Assembly (NCBI RefSeq): GCF_014195505.1
Contig: NZ_JACIBV010000003.1
Location: forward strand, 248,001-312,000
DNA length: 64,000 nucleotides
Source of the DNA: Nonomuraea dietziae
GTDB taxonomy: Bacteria > Actinomycetota > Actinomycetes > Streptosporangiales > Streptosporangiaceae
Direction of reading: 5' to 3'
Below the pieces are notes generated by a model. That model had not been told where the DNA came from and made no database searches. It was given only the letters and a program-made list of their open reading frames with translations. Shown piece after piece: positions 1-8,425 of the stretch (the first letter of the stretch is position 1; every line of letters starts with the position of its first letter). The translations under genes were made by a program, and so were the position numbers.

Positions 1-1
1 C

Positions 2-181
2 TACCTGACCGATCAGCTGATCCGCCGCGGTGCCCACAAGAGCGTCCAAGCGCTGGAGATGGACATCCGCGCCTGGGTGACTCAGTGGAACGAAGACCCC
101 AAGCCGTTCGTGTGGGTCAAAACCGCCGAAGAGATCCTCGAATCCCTCGCTAAATATTGCCGCCGAATTTCAGGCGCATGA
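2..181 (+). CDS. IS630-family transposase, C-terminal end (runs off window start)
   Basis: The frame is open from the window edge and gives 59 residues. It carries the IS630 C-terminal signature: an Ile-Arg-x-Trp stretch, the WNEDPKPFVW segment and a closing KTAEEILESLAKY block. In this family these lie after the catalytic Glu of the DDE core, so only the tail is visible. Whether the whole gene is intact cannot be judged here. A truncated IS982 element follows at once, so this is the edge of an IS cluster. Confidence 0.75.
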   Translation, partial: YLTDQLIRRGAHKSVQALEMDIRAWVTQWNEDPKPFVWVKTAEEILESLAKYCRRISGA

Positions 182-244
182 CACTAGATGGTTGATGCCA
201 AGGCATAGCTGCGGAGATAGGGCGAGAGTGCCGATCCTCGGTGT

Positions 245-704
245 GTGAGCAACGAGTTAGACACTCTCGCAACCGCACTGTACGTCCAGATCGATGACGC
301 GTTGAAGGCCCAGCCGCAGCTGGCTCCGTGGCGGCCGAAGATCGGTATCACGCCCATGCTCAGCGATGCCGAGTTAGTCACCCTGGCGGTGCTGTCGGTG
401 CTGCTGGGCTTCACCTCCGAACGGCGATGGCTGCGCTACGCCCGCACGCAGCTGAAGGCCATGTTCCCGTCCCTGCCTGGCCAGCCCGCTTACAACCGGC
501 GGTTGCGCCACGTGTCCGGGCTGGTCATGCACATGATCCGGATGCTGGCCGCCGATACCACGCTGTGGAGCGATGATGTGTGGATGGCCGACTCCACTCC
601 CATCGAATGCGGCCGCTCCCGCGAGACGGCCAAGCGGTCGCAGCTGGCCGGGTGGGCACAGTACGGCTACTGCGCCTCCCACTCCCGCTACTTTTGGGGA
701 TTGC
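245..704 (+). pseudogene. IS982-like transposase, N-terminal fragment
   Basis: The GTG start at 245 opens about 150 residues of IS982-type transposase. The DDE core start is clear: a VWMADSTPIECG block (first Asp), then SQLAGWAQYGYCASHSRYFWG. Just after FWG the reading breaks into unrelated sequence, in another frame, that encodes the tail of a membrane transporter. More than half of the usual transposase is missing, so the element cannot move itself. The junction near 704 is placed by where the similarity pattern changes. Confidence 0.75.
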
Positions 705-890
705 ACGCTCGCGCAGGGCCTGTCGGATTTCCTGATGCCGCTGACCTCCTCCGTCGGCGCCCTGCTCGCGGGTGTGGTCGTGGCGGCTCTCGGTTACGCC
801 GCGCTGGCCGCCTCCTGGGGTGTCCTCCTGACGGTACTGCTTGCTGGTTGTCGTCGTGCGGTCCCGTTGCGGGACAGGAAGAAGAAATGA
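705..890 (+). pseudogene. MFS transporter, C-terminal fragment
   Basis: About 60 codons ending at TGA 888-890 encode the last two membrane helices and a basic tail of an MFS permease: a QGLSDFLMPLTSSVGALLAGV stretch typical of the family's last third, then a Leu/Val-rich helix and RDRKKK. No start or upstream helices remain, because the IS982 fragment replaces them. It is one of three decayed MFS genes in the window. Confidence 0.6.
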
Positions 891-906
891 CCGCGGATCG
901 CGGTCA
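888..906 (+). terminator. Hairpin at the end of the MFS fragment
   Basis: A perfect 8-bp inverted repeat (TGACCGCG / CGCGGTCA) with a 3-nt loop starts at the stop codon itself. It is followed by a mildly T-rich stretch (CACCTTCTTTCC). It reads as an intrinsic terminator left over from the transporter gene. Confidence 0.5.
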
Positions 907-1013
907 CACCTTCTTTCCACCCGGGTCCTCAGCCACTCCCTGCGCCCGGCACGGGCGCCGGGCTCGGTCATCGGTGTGGTGTCCATGATCATCCTTTCCA
1001 GCGGTGGCCGTCG

Positions 1014-1520
1014 TCAGAAGCGCCAACGGGTGGGCGCGAACTTGTCGCTGGTCGGGAAGCCGAACACGGTGACCGGGTCGACCTCGTAAACGGCGAAGGG
1101 GCCCTCGCCCGCGGTCGGCGCCGCGTAGGGGGCGGTGAACGCGGCGCCATCGACGGTCACCGGCCAGTCGTACTTCGCCTTGTACGCGGCGGCGACGCGC
1201 TGAAGCCGCCGCGGGTCGGTGACCCGCTTGGCCTTGCCCTCGACCACCAGGTCCAGGTCGTCGCAGGACGTCGCGACCGAGCAGTGGGCGTCGGCGTCGA
1301 GGTTGCGGCTCTTGCGGGCGGCCGGGTCTGACGAGAGGTACAGCGCCTCGTCCACCCAGACCGCGAACACGGGCCGCACGTGCGGCCGCCCGCTTGGGTG
1401 GTTCGTCGCGGTCCAGTAGGCCCGCGACCCGGCCAGCCGCTCGCGCGCCTCTGCCCACGGCGCCGGCCTGCCCCCGTCGGTGCCCAGCACCTGCGCGGAG
1501 GTTGGCTCCTTGACATTCAC
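1014..1520 (-). CDS. Pyridoxamine 5'-phosphate oxidase (PPOX) family protein
   Basis: A 168-residue protein of the PPOX / F420- or FMN-binding split-barrel fold, likely a cytoplasmic flavin- or F420-dependent reductase; the substrate cannot be read. The N-terminal barrel strands are clear at residues 35-64 (WTATNHPSGRPHVRPVFAVW). A conserved AARKSRNLDADAHCSVAT segment at 67-84 fits cofactor phosphate binding, and the C-terminus ends in TSDKFAPTRWRF as in this subgroup. GTG at 1518-1520 is chosen because GGAG lies 8 nt upstream; the frame stays open much further without a ribosome site. A nearby oxidoreductase remnant on the same strand suggests a former reductase cluster. Confidence 0.8.
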   Translation of the reverse strand: MNVKEPTSAQVLGTDGGRPAPWAEARERLAGSRAYWTATNHPSGRPHVRPVFAVWVDEALYLSSDPAARKSRNLDADAHCSVATSCDDLDLVVEGKAKRVTDPRRLQRVAAAYKAKYDWPVTVDGAAFTAPYAAPTAGEGPFAVYEVDPVTVFGFPTSDKFAPTRWRF

Positions 1521-1560
1521 TGTCGTTGCTCCTCTCGGACTTCTTTTCGGACGGGGAAGA

Positions 1561-1746
1561 TCAGGCGGGGTAGGGAGACGCCGAGCGCACTTCGCGCAGC
1601 GCCGCGGCCCACCAGACAAGCTGGTCGAGGGTCGCGTCGACGGTCGCGTGGCACTCGGCTGTCGGTTTCGGCCACGTGCCGTCCGCGCTGAAGTGGGTCC
1701 AGTAGTCGGGCAGCGCCATGGTGTCGCGCACGGTCGTGGCGTGCAT
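1561..1746 (-). pseudogene. NAD(P)H-dependent oxidoreductase, C-terminal remnant
   Basis: Sixty-one residues resemble the tail of flavodoxin-fold NAD(P)H oxidoreductases: a THxFxADGTWPKP segment and a closing TLDQLVWWAAALR helix. The nucleotide-binding N-terminal half is absent. Upstream to 2065 the sequence cannot be joined to it. The assignment is from remembered family pattern only. Confidence 0.4.
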
Positions 1747-2065
1747 AAGAGGCCGAGCAGCTTCAATCCGGCGCGCGTACGACAGGCCCCACGTTCGCCG
1801 AGGTGCTGGCCCGGCGCGGAGTCCCGCCGGAGGTATACACCGTCCGCATGGGCAGCGACGTCACCGAAGACCAGATCGACACCCATCCGACCCCGAGATC
1901 GATGTCCTGCTAGAAATCTACGAGGTGCTCCGCCTGACTCCCGGCAATGGCCGCGATTATCGACAAGATCAGATTTTGTGCTGTCCGCCTGGTAGGCCCT
2001 CCAACGCGCATGGCCGCCCAGGCCGAGCGCTCCCGACGATGCCGTATCGCCGACCGCGCCGAAAT
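1747..2065. other. Gene-poor stretch with a coding-like remnant
   Basis: No intact gene is seen. On the plus strand about 35 codons around 1785-1890 look coding-like (FAEVLARRGVPPEVYTVRMG) but have no start and soon meet a stop. The piece was not recognised and is probably a decayed fragment. Confidence 0.4.
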
Positions 2066-2647
2066 TCAGGAGGCTGCGCGGTCGACCGGCCGGTACTTCA
2101 TCAGGACGACTCCTGAGGTGAACGGCTCGGCGGAGATCAGCTCCAGCCGTTGCGGTGGTCGGCCGCCCTCGAACAGGGCCTTGCCGTCGCGCAGGAACAC
2201 GGGATGTACCAGCAGATGGAACTCGTCGACGAGCCCGAGCTCCACGAGAGACCAGATCACTCCGAGGCTGCCGTAGACCACGATGTCCCCGCCGTGGCCG
2301 CGCTTGAGTTCGATGATCTCGTCCGGGTCGACGCGTTCGTGCCTGCGGGTGTTCTGCCACGCCGCGATGTTTCCCGAAGCGGAGATGACGATTTTCTCCA
2401 TGGTGTCGACCCGTCGGGCGTATCTCCGCACCTCCTCCGCTTCCTCAGGGTCCTGCGCGGCCCGCGGCCAATGGCCGGCGAAGTCGGCGTGCGTGATCCG
2501 CCCCAGCAGCAGGCCACCGGAGCCCTCCACCAGTTCCCGCTCATACCTGAGCACCTGCTCGTCGATCTGCAACCAGTCCATCTCGTCTCGCGGACCGGCG
2601 ACGAATCCGTCGAGCGTCGTCCACATCGACACAATGATCTTGCGCAC
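2066..2647 (-). CDS. Dihydrofolate reductase family protein (RibD C-terminal domain)
   Basis: A 193-residue cytoplasmic reductase of the DHFR / RibD-C superfamily, which uses NADPH on pterin- or flavin-precursor-like substrates; the substrate is unknown. Family marks are RKIIVSMWTTLDGFVAGP at 2-19, LLLGRITHADFAGHW at 46-60, an IVVYGSLG nucleotide-binding loop and VDEFHLLVHPVFLRDGKALF near the C-terminus. GTG at 2645-2647 has GGAG 8 nt upstream and begins right at the first strand; the upstream open frame is Arg-rich and unlike the family. A second DHFR-like gene lies upstream on the same strand, so a two-gene transcript is likely. Confidence 0.85.
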   Translation of the reverse strand: MRKIIVSMWTTLDGFVAGPRDEMDWLQIDEQVLRYERELVEGSGGLLLGRITHADFAGHWPRAAQDPEEAEEVRRYARRVDTMEKIVISASGNIAAWQNTRRHERVDPDEIIELKRGHGGDIVVYGSLGVIWSLVELGLVDEFHLLVHPVFLRDGKALFEGGRPPQRLELISAEPFTSGVVLMKYRPVDRAAS

Positions 2648-2806
2648 TTTTCGTTCTCCGTCGGCGCGTTGAACTTGGCGTCTTGCCGGGCCGGTGTTGG
2701 CTTCCGAAGTCGTCTGCATGGGTGACCGTCGTCCCGTGCACACAGGCGGGCTGGGGCTGGCAAATGCGACGTGATCCCTCTTGCGGCACCAGGGAGGCGG
2801 CGTCGA

Positions 2807-3382
2807 TCAGGTCCGTCGATAGGTGGAGATGACCACTCCGGTCCATGCCGTGGTGGTGTCGGTCAGTTCCAGGTCCATCGGGGTGCCGGCGTTGAACAGC
2901 CGCTTGCCGCCACCGATCACGGTGGGGTAGGTCAGCAGGACGAATTCGTCGATGAGTCCGGCGGGCAGCAGCGTGGTGAGCAGCTGGCTGCTGCCCCAGA
3001 TGCTGATGTGGTCGTGCCGCTGTTTCAGCTGGGCGACCTGCTCGGTGACGTCTCCGCGCAGCAGGGTGGAGTTGTTCCAGTCGACGGTCCGCAGGGTGCG
3101 GGAGGCCACGTACTTGGGCTGGCTGTTGAGCTGGACGGTCCGCGGGTCTGCTGGATCGGCACCGGGCCAGTAACTGGCGAACAGTTCATAGGTTCGCCTG
3201 CCGATCAGCAGTGCGTCGGCGTCCAGCACCGATCTGGTGGTGCGCTGGTCCACCACCGGGTCGGCGTAGGGCTGGGTCCAGCCGCCGGACTTGAAGCCGC
3301 CGTCGCGGTCTTCGTCCGGGAGGCCGGGTGCCTGGATCACGCCGTCGAGGGTGACGAACGCCGTCACAACGATCTTGCCCAT
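2807..3382 (-). CDS. Dihydrofolate reductase family protein (RibD C-terminal domain)
   Basis: A 191-residue paralogue of the reductase just downstream. It opens with MGKIVVTAFVTLDGVIQAPG, has the ADALLIGRRTYELFASYW helix, the SIWGSSQLLTTLLPAGLIDEF nucleotide-loop region and a typical TYPTVIGGGKRLF block. The ATG has AAGGAG a suitable distance upstream. A PPOX gene ends 50 nt upstream on the same strand, so PPOX and two DHFR-like genes probably form one unit driven from the promoter shared with the divergent HxlR regulator. This pairing of DHFR-like enzymes with HxlR/PPOX genes is common in actinomycetes, role unknown. Confidence 0.85.
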   Translation of the reverse strand: MGKIVVTAFVTLDGVIQAPGLPDEDRDGGFKSGGWTQPYADPVVDQRTTRSVLDADALLIGRRTYELFASYWPGADPADPRTVQLNSQPKYVASRTLRTVDWNNSTLLRGDVTEQVAQLKQRHDHISIWGSSQLLTTLLPAGLIDEFVLLTYPTVIGGGKRLFNAGTPMDLELTDTTTAWTGVVISTYRRT

Positions 3383-3432
3383 TCTCAGATCTCCTTGCTC
3401 AGTCGCGTCTGGGGTCTTGGGGGTGCGGGTTG

Positions 3433-3957
3433 CTATCGGTTGGCGCCGAAGGCGGCCAGGACGGGTTCGGGAGTCCGCTCCGGAAAGCGCTTCTGGAAGT
3501 CCAGGACGCCGACCCAGGTGGGGCGCAGTGCGATCCGGACCATCCGGAGGCCCGGCTGGTCGATCGCCGTCAGGTAGGCGGTTCCGGCCTCCTCGCCCAT
3601 CACCGCGTGCTGAATCGTGGCGTACTCAGGAAGCACTCCTTCCACCTCGGTGAGGGTGACCTTCCCACGCAGCATGAGGGCCTGCGGGGGAGCGTCGGCG
3701 GTGTCGATGCAGATCGCCACGTCACGGCGGGCGCGCAGGTCGCGGATCTTGTAGGTGCCGGCGAACGCGCCGATGACGACCTCGCCGCCGTTCCAGAGGA
3801 AGTTGACCGGGATCAGCCGCGGTGTCCCGTCCTTACCGGTGTAGGCCAGCCGCGCCACCAGAGTCGAGTCGTTGAGCAGGCGCTGCGCGATGGGGGTGTC
3901 CAGCAGTCGCACGTCGCCCTGCGGCGGGTCCGCCGCCTGAGTGTCAGAGAGGCTCAT
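3433..3957 (-). CDS. PPOX-family flavin/F420-dependent protein
   Basis: A 174-residue split-barrel protein. Motifs are PQGDVRLLDTPIAQRLL at the start, VARLAYTGKDGTPRLIPVNF strands at 34-53, a KIRDLRARRDVAICIDT cofactor-phosphate block and a C-terminal RIALRPTWVGVLDFQKRFP. The last block is nearly repeated in the PPOX protein at 10664-11170, so the two are paralogues. It is transcribed away from an HxlR regulator 79 bp away, the usual layout for a gene controlled by that regulator, and heads a probable operon with two DHFR-like reductases. A redox or detoxification role is inference. Confidence 0.85.
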   Translation of the reverse strand: MSLSDTQAADPPQGDVRLLDTPIAQRLLNDSTLVARLAYTGKDGTPRLIPVNFLWNGGEVVIGAFAGTYKIRDLRARRDVAICIDTADAPPQALMLRGKVTLTEVEGVLPEYATIQHAVMGEEAGTAYLTAIDQPGLRMVRIALRPTWVGVLDFQKRFPERTPEPVLAAFGANR

Positions 3958-3980
3958 GAGGCCTCAAGCTAGCGAAGCAA

Positions 3981-4009
3981 CTCCTAAAGAACAAGTATCG
4001 CTCCTAAAG
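3981..4009. promoter_or_regulatory. Candidate HxlR operator: direct repeat in divergent spacer
   Basis: CTCCTAAAG occurs at 3981-3989 and again at 4001-4009, a 20-bp centre spacing that places both on one DNA face. It sits between the divergent PPOX and HxlR genes. Read on the minus strand the unit is CTTTAGGAG; the TTAGGAG core recurs in the next HxlR spacer (6033-6064). Confidence 0.5.
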
Positions 4010-4036
4010 TGGGATTTCTGCTGTAGTCTGCAGGTT

Positions 4037-4717
4037 ATGAGCGGCATGCGCAGCTATGGAGACCCGTGCGGTGTGGCCCGCGGCCTGGACGTCATTGGCG
4101 AACGCTGGGCCCTGCTGGTGGTGCGCGACCTCCTGCTGGGCCCCAAACGCTTCAACGACCTGCACGCCGGCCTGTCGGGCGTCAGCCCGAACGTGCTCAC
4201 CCAGCGGCTACGCGACCTGACCGAGCACGGCGTCGTACAACGCCGCGACCTGCCACCCCCGACCCGCGTCCGCCTCTACGAACTCACCGACCGGGGCCGC
4301 GCGCTGGAACCGCTCGTCCTCCACCTCGGCCGCTGGGGCAGCCAAACCGCGACCGCCCCCGACGGCCTTCTCGGCATCGACTCGATCCTGCTCAGCATCA
4401 AGGCAGGCTTCGACCCGACCCGGGCCGCGTATCTCCATGGCATCTACGAACTGCACATCGACGCCGACACCTACTTCATCGAGGTCACCGACGACTCGCT
4501 CCACATCAGCCGCGACAGCGCACCCACGCCACCCCACGCCACCCTCACCACCGACCTCGACACCCTCCGCGCCATCTGCGACCACCAGATCACCCCGGCG
4601 GCGGCAGTGGACTCGGGCTCGCTGCACCTCGGCGGCGACGAACACGCCAAACAGCGCCTCACAGACCTTCTCTTGGCCTCGTTCATGCCCGCACCCCAGC
4701 CGGCCGACATGCCCTGA
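4037..4717 (+). CDS. HxlR-family winged-helix regulator with C-terminal SCP2-like domain
   Basis: A 226-residue regulator. Residues about 10-100 form the HxlR winged helix (CGVARGLDVIGERWALLVVR, LLGPKRFNDLHAGL, SPNVLTQRLRDL recognition helix, GVVQRR wing, LYELTDRG). The C-terminal half resembles the SCP2-like ligand-binding domain of long HxlR proteins and may sense a lipophilic compound. ATG 4037 is chosen because the family begins right after it (SGMRSYGDPC); upstream in-frame codons lie in the operator region. It probably represses itself and the divergent PPOX gene. Confidence 0.88.
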   Translation: MSGMRSYGDPCGVARGLDVIGERWALLVVRDLLLGPKRFNDLHAGLSGVSPNVLTQRLRDLTEHGVVQRRDLPPPTRVRLYELTDRGRALEPLVLHLGRWGSQTATAPDGLLGIDSILLSIKAGFDPTRAAYLHGIYELHIDADTYFIEVTDDSLHISRDSAPTPPHATLTTDLDTLRAICDHQITPAAAVDSGSLHLGGDEHAKQRLTDLLLASFMPAPQPADMP

Positions 4718-5357
4718 AGAGCAAGATCATTCTCGCCGCTGATGGCTGTTCCCGCCTTCCTCGCCCCCATCCCCAGGGCCGATACGCGGTGCCGTAGAGC
4801 CCGAAGAGATCTTCCAGCGTGAGGCCCTCGACCGGCACCAGCCGCCTGCCAGACGACCCCGGACATGCCGGACGCCGGCGGCCAGGACAGCGCCGATCCT
4901 GTCGCCGCGGCGGAGGCGGCCGCGATCGGGCCTGGCTGGTCGCGATGATCGCGGCCGCACCTGATGACGGCTGGTCCGCCCTCGCCTTTGCAGGTCTCAC
5001 CGGAATACGGGAGACTCGGGCCGCCGAACCTCTGACCTGGGACGTTGCAAAAGGCCGGGCGCTCGTTGTCCAGAAAGGTTACGCATTCTCGGACGTCGAG
5101 CCACCTGCACGAATGCCGTCGGAAACCTGTGTCCGAGAAGTCCCTGCCGCTCGGCGGCCCATGCCAGCCGTGTTCCGAAGGCAACCCCCAGTGCCGCGCC
5201 TTGGGCAAGTCGATGTCAACGGAGGCGAAGGCGCTCCCGTGGAACCAGACGAAATTCGTGATCTCGGCCAGTGCAAAGGACGGCTTGTTTCCTTGACCTC
5301 CCGCCATTCCTCGACCCTGGTCCGGTGGTGGCGAGGTGGGCCGGGGCGCGGCCCAGC
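4718..5357. other. No confident gene; decayed coding-like segments
   Basis: No intact gene is recognised. On the minus strand 4780-4860 has a coding-like piece (VPVEGLTLEDLFGLYGTAYR). Around 5030-5300 the frames on both strands are open but have no start, ribosome site or known motif. It is best read as old gene remnants between two HxlR genes. Confidence 0.4.
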
Positions 5358-6008
5358 CTACAGTCCCACCGCCGCCAGGAACCGTCGGGCTGCCCCGACA
5401 TCGCCGGCCAGGATCATTCGCCCTGATCCCACCGCCGTCTCCAGATCCTCCTCGTGGTTCACCAGCAGTCCGAGGGTCTTGCGGTCGGTGGTGATGGCCG
5501 CGTCGGCGGGCCCGGCCGCCTGGCCTCGCGCCATCTCCGTCAGCCTGCCGCTGATGACGCGCACGGCGAAGATGTCGGCGCCGATGCGGATCTCGTAGTT
5601 CGCGCTCCAGTCCGGCTCATCGGACGGGCTGAAGGTCGAGCGCAGCGAGAGCATGAGCGAGTTGGCCCGCATCTCACCAGTGCGGGGCATGATCGGTGTG
5701 CGGGAACCCCACAACCCCAGTGCGCTGACGATGGGTGCCAGCTCGGCTCCCCAGTCGGTCAGTTCGTACACCCGTGACGCCGCAGGCGGGGGAAGCGTGC
5801 GGCGCCGGAGCACGCCCGAGTCCTGAAGTTCACGCAATCGGTGGGACAACACGTTCGGGCTGATGTCGGGCAGGCCTGCCTGCAGGTCGACGAACCGCTG
5901 GGGACCGAGCAGCAGGTCACGGATGATCAGCATCGACCAGCGCTCACCGAGGACGTCCATCGCGAGCGCGACACCGCACCCATCGTCGTATCTGCGTTTT
6001 GCCGCCAT
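5358..6008 (-). CDS. HxlR-family winged-helix regulator with C-terminal SCP2-like domain
   Basis: A 216-residue paralogue of the HxlR protein at 4037. Winged helix at residues 10-95: CGVALAMDVLGERWSMLIIR, LLGPQRFVDLQAGLP, SPNVLSHRLREL recognition helix, GVLRRR wing, VYELTDWG. The C-terminal 110 residues have the SCP2-like pattern (NSLMLSLRSTF, DIFAVRVISG, ITTDRKTLGLL). It is divergent from the DUF899-MFS operon starting at 6185, and the spacer holds a palindrome and a direct repeat. Likely role: repressor of that exporter operon, relieved by a ligand bound in the C-terminal domain (inference). Confidence 0.88.
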   Translation of the reverse strand: MAAKRRYDDGCGVALAMDVLGERWSMLIIRDLLLGPQRFVDLQAGLPDISPNVLSHRLRELQDSGVLRRRTLPPPAASRVYELTDWGAELAPIVSALGLWGSRTPIMPRTGEMRANSLMLSLRSTFSPSDEPDWSANYEIRIGADIFAVRVISGRLTEMARGQAAGPADAAITTDRKTLGLLVNHEEDLETAVGSGRMILAGDVGAARRFLAAVGL

Positions 6009-6032
6009 GCCTCCAGGATAGCTCTCTATAAC

Positions 6033-6064
6033 ATTTAGGAGTAGTAGCTACTAAATTAGGAGTA
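6033..6064. promoter_or_regulatory. Candidate HxlR operator: palindrome flanked by direct repeat
   Basis: A perfect 12-bp palindrome TAGTAGCTACTA lies at 6042-6053. It is flanked by TTAGGAGTA copies at 6035-6043 and 6056-6064, 21 bp apart. The site is 25-56 bp upstream of the HxlR start. The TTAGGAG core matches the repeat in the 3981-4009 spacer; the palindrome resembles the one at 12326-12342. Confidence 0.55.
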
Positions 6065-6184
6065 TTGCTGTTATCTTCGTTGGTAGAGCCTCCGGGGCGC
6101 TGCTGTGTCGGCAGGGCGGGCTGGCGCGTCGTGCCCGGCCTCCCGGACCCCGTGGGGGCGTGACGTCTGGATCAAGGAGATGCC

Positions 6185-6880
6185 ATGAATCTTCCGCCGA
6201 TCGTGTCGCCTGAGGAGTGGCAGGCCGCCAGGGACGAGTTGCTCCTCAAGGAGAAGGCCCTGACCCGGTCTCTGGACGCACTCGCCGCGGAGCGGCGCAG
6301 GCTGCCGGTGGTCGCCTTCGAAAGGGAGTACGTCTTCGAGGGCGCGGAGGGCAGGGCGACCCTGGTCGACTTGTTCGACGGGCGGCGCCAGCTGATCGTC
6401 TACCACTTCATGATGGAGCCGGGTTCGGATCACCGCTGCCCGGGATGTTCGAGCGTCGCAGACAACTTGGGCGACATGTCCCACCTGCGGGCGCGTGATA
6501 CCAACCTGGTGCTCGCGTCCCCGGCGCCGCTGGCCCAGCTCCTGGAGTTCCGGGCGCGGATGGGCTGGACGCTGCCCTGGTACTCGACCCAGCACACCAC
6601 GTTCAACGCCGACTGTGGTCTGGATGGCGGCTTCGGCCTGAGCGTCTTCCTGCGTGACGGCGACCGCGTCTTCCGCAGCTACTTCACGACCGCCCGGGGC
6701 GTGGACCGGCTGCGCGCCGACTTCAATCTGCTCGATCTCACGCCCTACGGCAGGCAGGAGACCTGGGAGGACTCCCCGCAGGGATGGCCGCAGACCCCCG
6801 CCTACCAGTGGTGGCGGCTGCACGACGAGTACGAGATCCACACTGCGATGCCGATGGCAGACGGGCAGGCCAGGGCATGA
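6185..6880 (+). CDS. DUF899 family thioredoxin-fold protein
   Basis: A 231-residue protein. The N-terminal EEWQAARDELLLKEKALTR helix is typical of the family. A thioredoxin-like core carries a CPGC pair at residues 85-88, and SVFLRDGDRVFRSYFTTARGVD with LLDLTPYGRQETWED close the fold. The biochemical role is not established; a redox function through the CxxC pair is inference. AAGGAG lies 6 nt before the ATG. The stop overlaps the start of the MFS gene (ATGA), so the two are translationally coupled and the protein probably helps the exporter's stress response. A paralogue lies at 46779-47426, also next to an MFS gene. Confidence 0.85.
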   Translation: MNLPPIVSPEEWQAARDELLLKEKALTRSLDALAAERRRLPVVAFEREYVFEGAEGRATLVDLFDGRRQLIVYHFMMEPGSDHRCPGCSSVADNLGDMSHLRARDTNLVLASPAPLAQLLEFRARMGWTLPWYSTQHTTFNADCGLDGGFGLSVFLRDGDRVFRSYFTTARGVDRLRADFNLLDLTPYGRQETWEDSPQGWPQTPAYQWWRLHDEYEIHTAMPMADGQARA

Positions 6881-8319
6881 ACGGCGCCTCCGCCTCGACG
6901 CACCGTCCATTTCGCCCAGGCTGGACGCTCGCGCTGGTGTCCGTAGCCGCGTTCCTGACCTCACTGGACGTGATGGTGGTGGTGACCGCGCTGCCCACCA
7001 TCCAGGAAGAGCTGAACGCGAGCCTGGCCGACCTGGAGTGGACGGTCAACGCCTACAACCTGGCGTTTGCGTGCCTCATGCTCATCGGCTCCGCGCTCGG
7101 CGACCGTTTCGGCCGCTTGAAGAGCTATGTGCTCGGACTCGCGGTGTTCACACTGGCCTCGGCCATAGCCGCGCTGGCCCCCTCGGTGGAGGTTCTCATC
7201 CTCGCCCGCGTCCTGCAGGGGATTGCGGCCGGGGTGGCGATCCCGGTGAGCCTCACGCTGCTCGGCGACGCCTACCCACCGCACAAGCGTGGCCGGGCGA
7301 TGGGGATCTGGGGCAGCGTCTCCGGCGCGGCGGTCGCCGCCGGGCCGGTGGCCGGCGGTCTCATCACCGAGGGCCTGTCGTGGCAGTGGATCTTCTGGCT
7401 GAACGTGCCGCTCGGGGTCGCCGCCACGATCCTGGCCGCGGCGCTGATGCGGGAGAGCTTCGGTCCACGGCCGAAGATGGACATCGTTGGCCTGGGGCTG
7501 GCTTCGCTCGGTCTGTTCGGGCTGGTCTGGGCGGCCGTCCGGGCGCCTGGGTTGGGTTGGGGGCACGCGGAAGTGGTCGTCATGGCGTTGGGCGGCGTTG
7601 TGCTGATGGTTGCCTTCGTGTTCTGGGAACGCCGGGTTGAGCACCCGGTGCTGCCGCTGCGCTACTTCCGGGCGAGAGGCTTCACCATCTCCAACGCATC
7701 CGCCTTCTTCATGCATTTCAGCCTGATCGGCTCGCTGTTCATCATCTCGCAGATGTTCCAGATCGGGATGGGAGCAAACGCTCTCGACGCCGGATTGCAG
7801 ATCCTCGCGTGGACCGCGATGGTGCTGGTCGTCGCCCCGATCGCGGGCCGCTTCTCCGACAGGTTCGGCGCCCGTCCGTTCATCGTGGGCGGTCTGCTTC
7901 TCATGGCGGCAGGCCTGGCCTGGCTCGGTGCGGTGGTCGGCACGGACACCGGGTACCTCGTCCTGCTGGCGCCGCTGGCATTCGGTGGCATCGGAATCGC
8001 CATGAGCCTGCCGAGCACGATCAATCTGGCTCTCAGCTCGGTGCCCATGGAGGACATGGGTGTCGCCTCCGGTGCCAACAACGCCATGCGGGAGCTCGGA
8101 GGTGTCTTCGGCGTTGCCTTCCTCGGCGCGATGTTCGCGGCGAACGGCGGCTACGCCACGCCGGCGGCGGCCATCGACGGTTCTCGAGCGGCGCTGTTCC
8201 TGGGCGGTGCGATGGCCCTCGTCGGTATGATCATCGCACTGTTCGCACCCGGCCGCCGCCCAGCCGAGGCAGCGGCTCCGGCGGCCCCGGAACCGAAGGT
8301 CGCGAAGACCGGCGGATGA
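6877..8319 (+). CDS. MFS drug exporter (DHA2-type)
   Basis: A 480-residue integral membrane protein, long enough for 14 helices as in the EmrB/QacA (DHA2) group of proton-driven drug exporters. The first helix carries FLTSLDVMVVVTALPTI, the cytoplasmic loop has GDRFGRLKSYVLG (motif A), and motif C-like SVSGAAVAAGPVAGG follows. ATG 6877 overlaps the DUF899 stop by 4 nt. It is likely controlled by the divergent HxlR regulator. The last 20 residues are an Ala/Pro-rich cytoplasmic tail. The substrate cannot be told from the sequence. Confidence 0.88.
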   Translation: MNGASASTHRPFRPGWTLALVSVAAFLTSLDVMVVVTALPTIQEELNASLADLEWTVNAYNLAFACLMLIGSALGDRFGRLKSYVLGLAVFTLASAIAALAPSVEVLILARVLQGIAAGVAIPVSLTLLGDAYPPHKRGRAMGIWGSVSGAAVAAGPVAGGLITEGLSWQWIFWLNVPLGVAATILAAALMRESFGPRPKMDIVGLGLASLGLFGLVWAAVRAPGLGWGHAEVVVMALGGVVLMVAFVFWERRVEHPVLPLRYFRARGFTISNASAFFMHFSLIGSLFIISQMFQIGMGANALDAGLQILAWTAMVLVVAPIAGRFSDRFGARPFIVGGLLLMAAGLAWLGAVVGTDTGYLVLLAPLAFGGIGIAMSLPSTINLALSSVPMEDMGVASGANNAMRELGGVFGVAFLGAMFAANGGYATPAAAIDGSRAALFLGGAMALVGMIIALFAPGRRPAEAAAPAAPEPKVAKTGG

Positions 8320-8394
8320 GCTCCGGCCCGTCTCCGGGCTGGGGATGTAGGCGCCAGGCCACGCTGCCACACCGCGAAGCCGTTCGCGTTCTGG

Positions 8395-8416
8395 AGCCGT
8401 CGCGGGTGTGACGGCT
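8395..8416 (+). terminator. Weak hairpin after the MFS gene
   Basis: A 7-bp inverted repeat (AGCCGTC / GACGGCT) with an 8-nt loop lies 75 bp after the MFS stop. There is no T tract, so termination is only possible. Confidence 0.3.
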
Positions 8417-8425
8417 CCGCGCGAC

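Noticed and set aside
1521..2360. Long upstream extension of the PPOX frame
   Set aside because: It overlaps the oxidoreductase remnant and the DHFR-like gene; the GTG at 1518-1520 with GGAG fits the family length.
4819..5598. 259-codon plus-strand frame between two HxlR genes
   Set aside because: Its last third is antisense to the HxlR gene, and the rest shows no start signal or motif.
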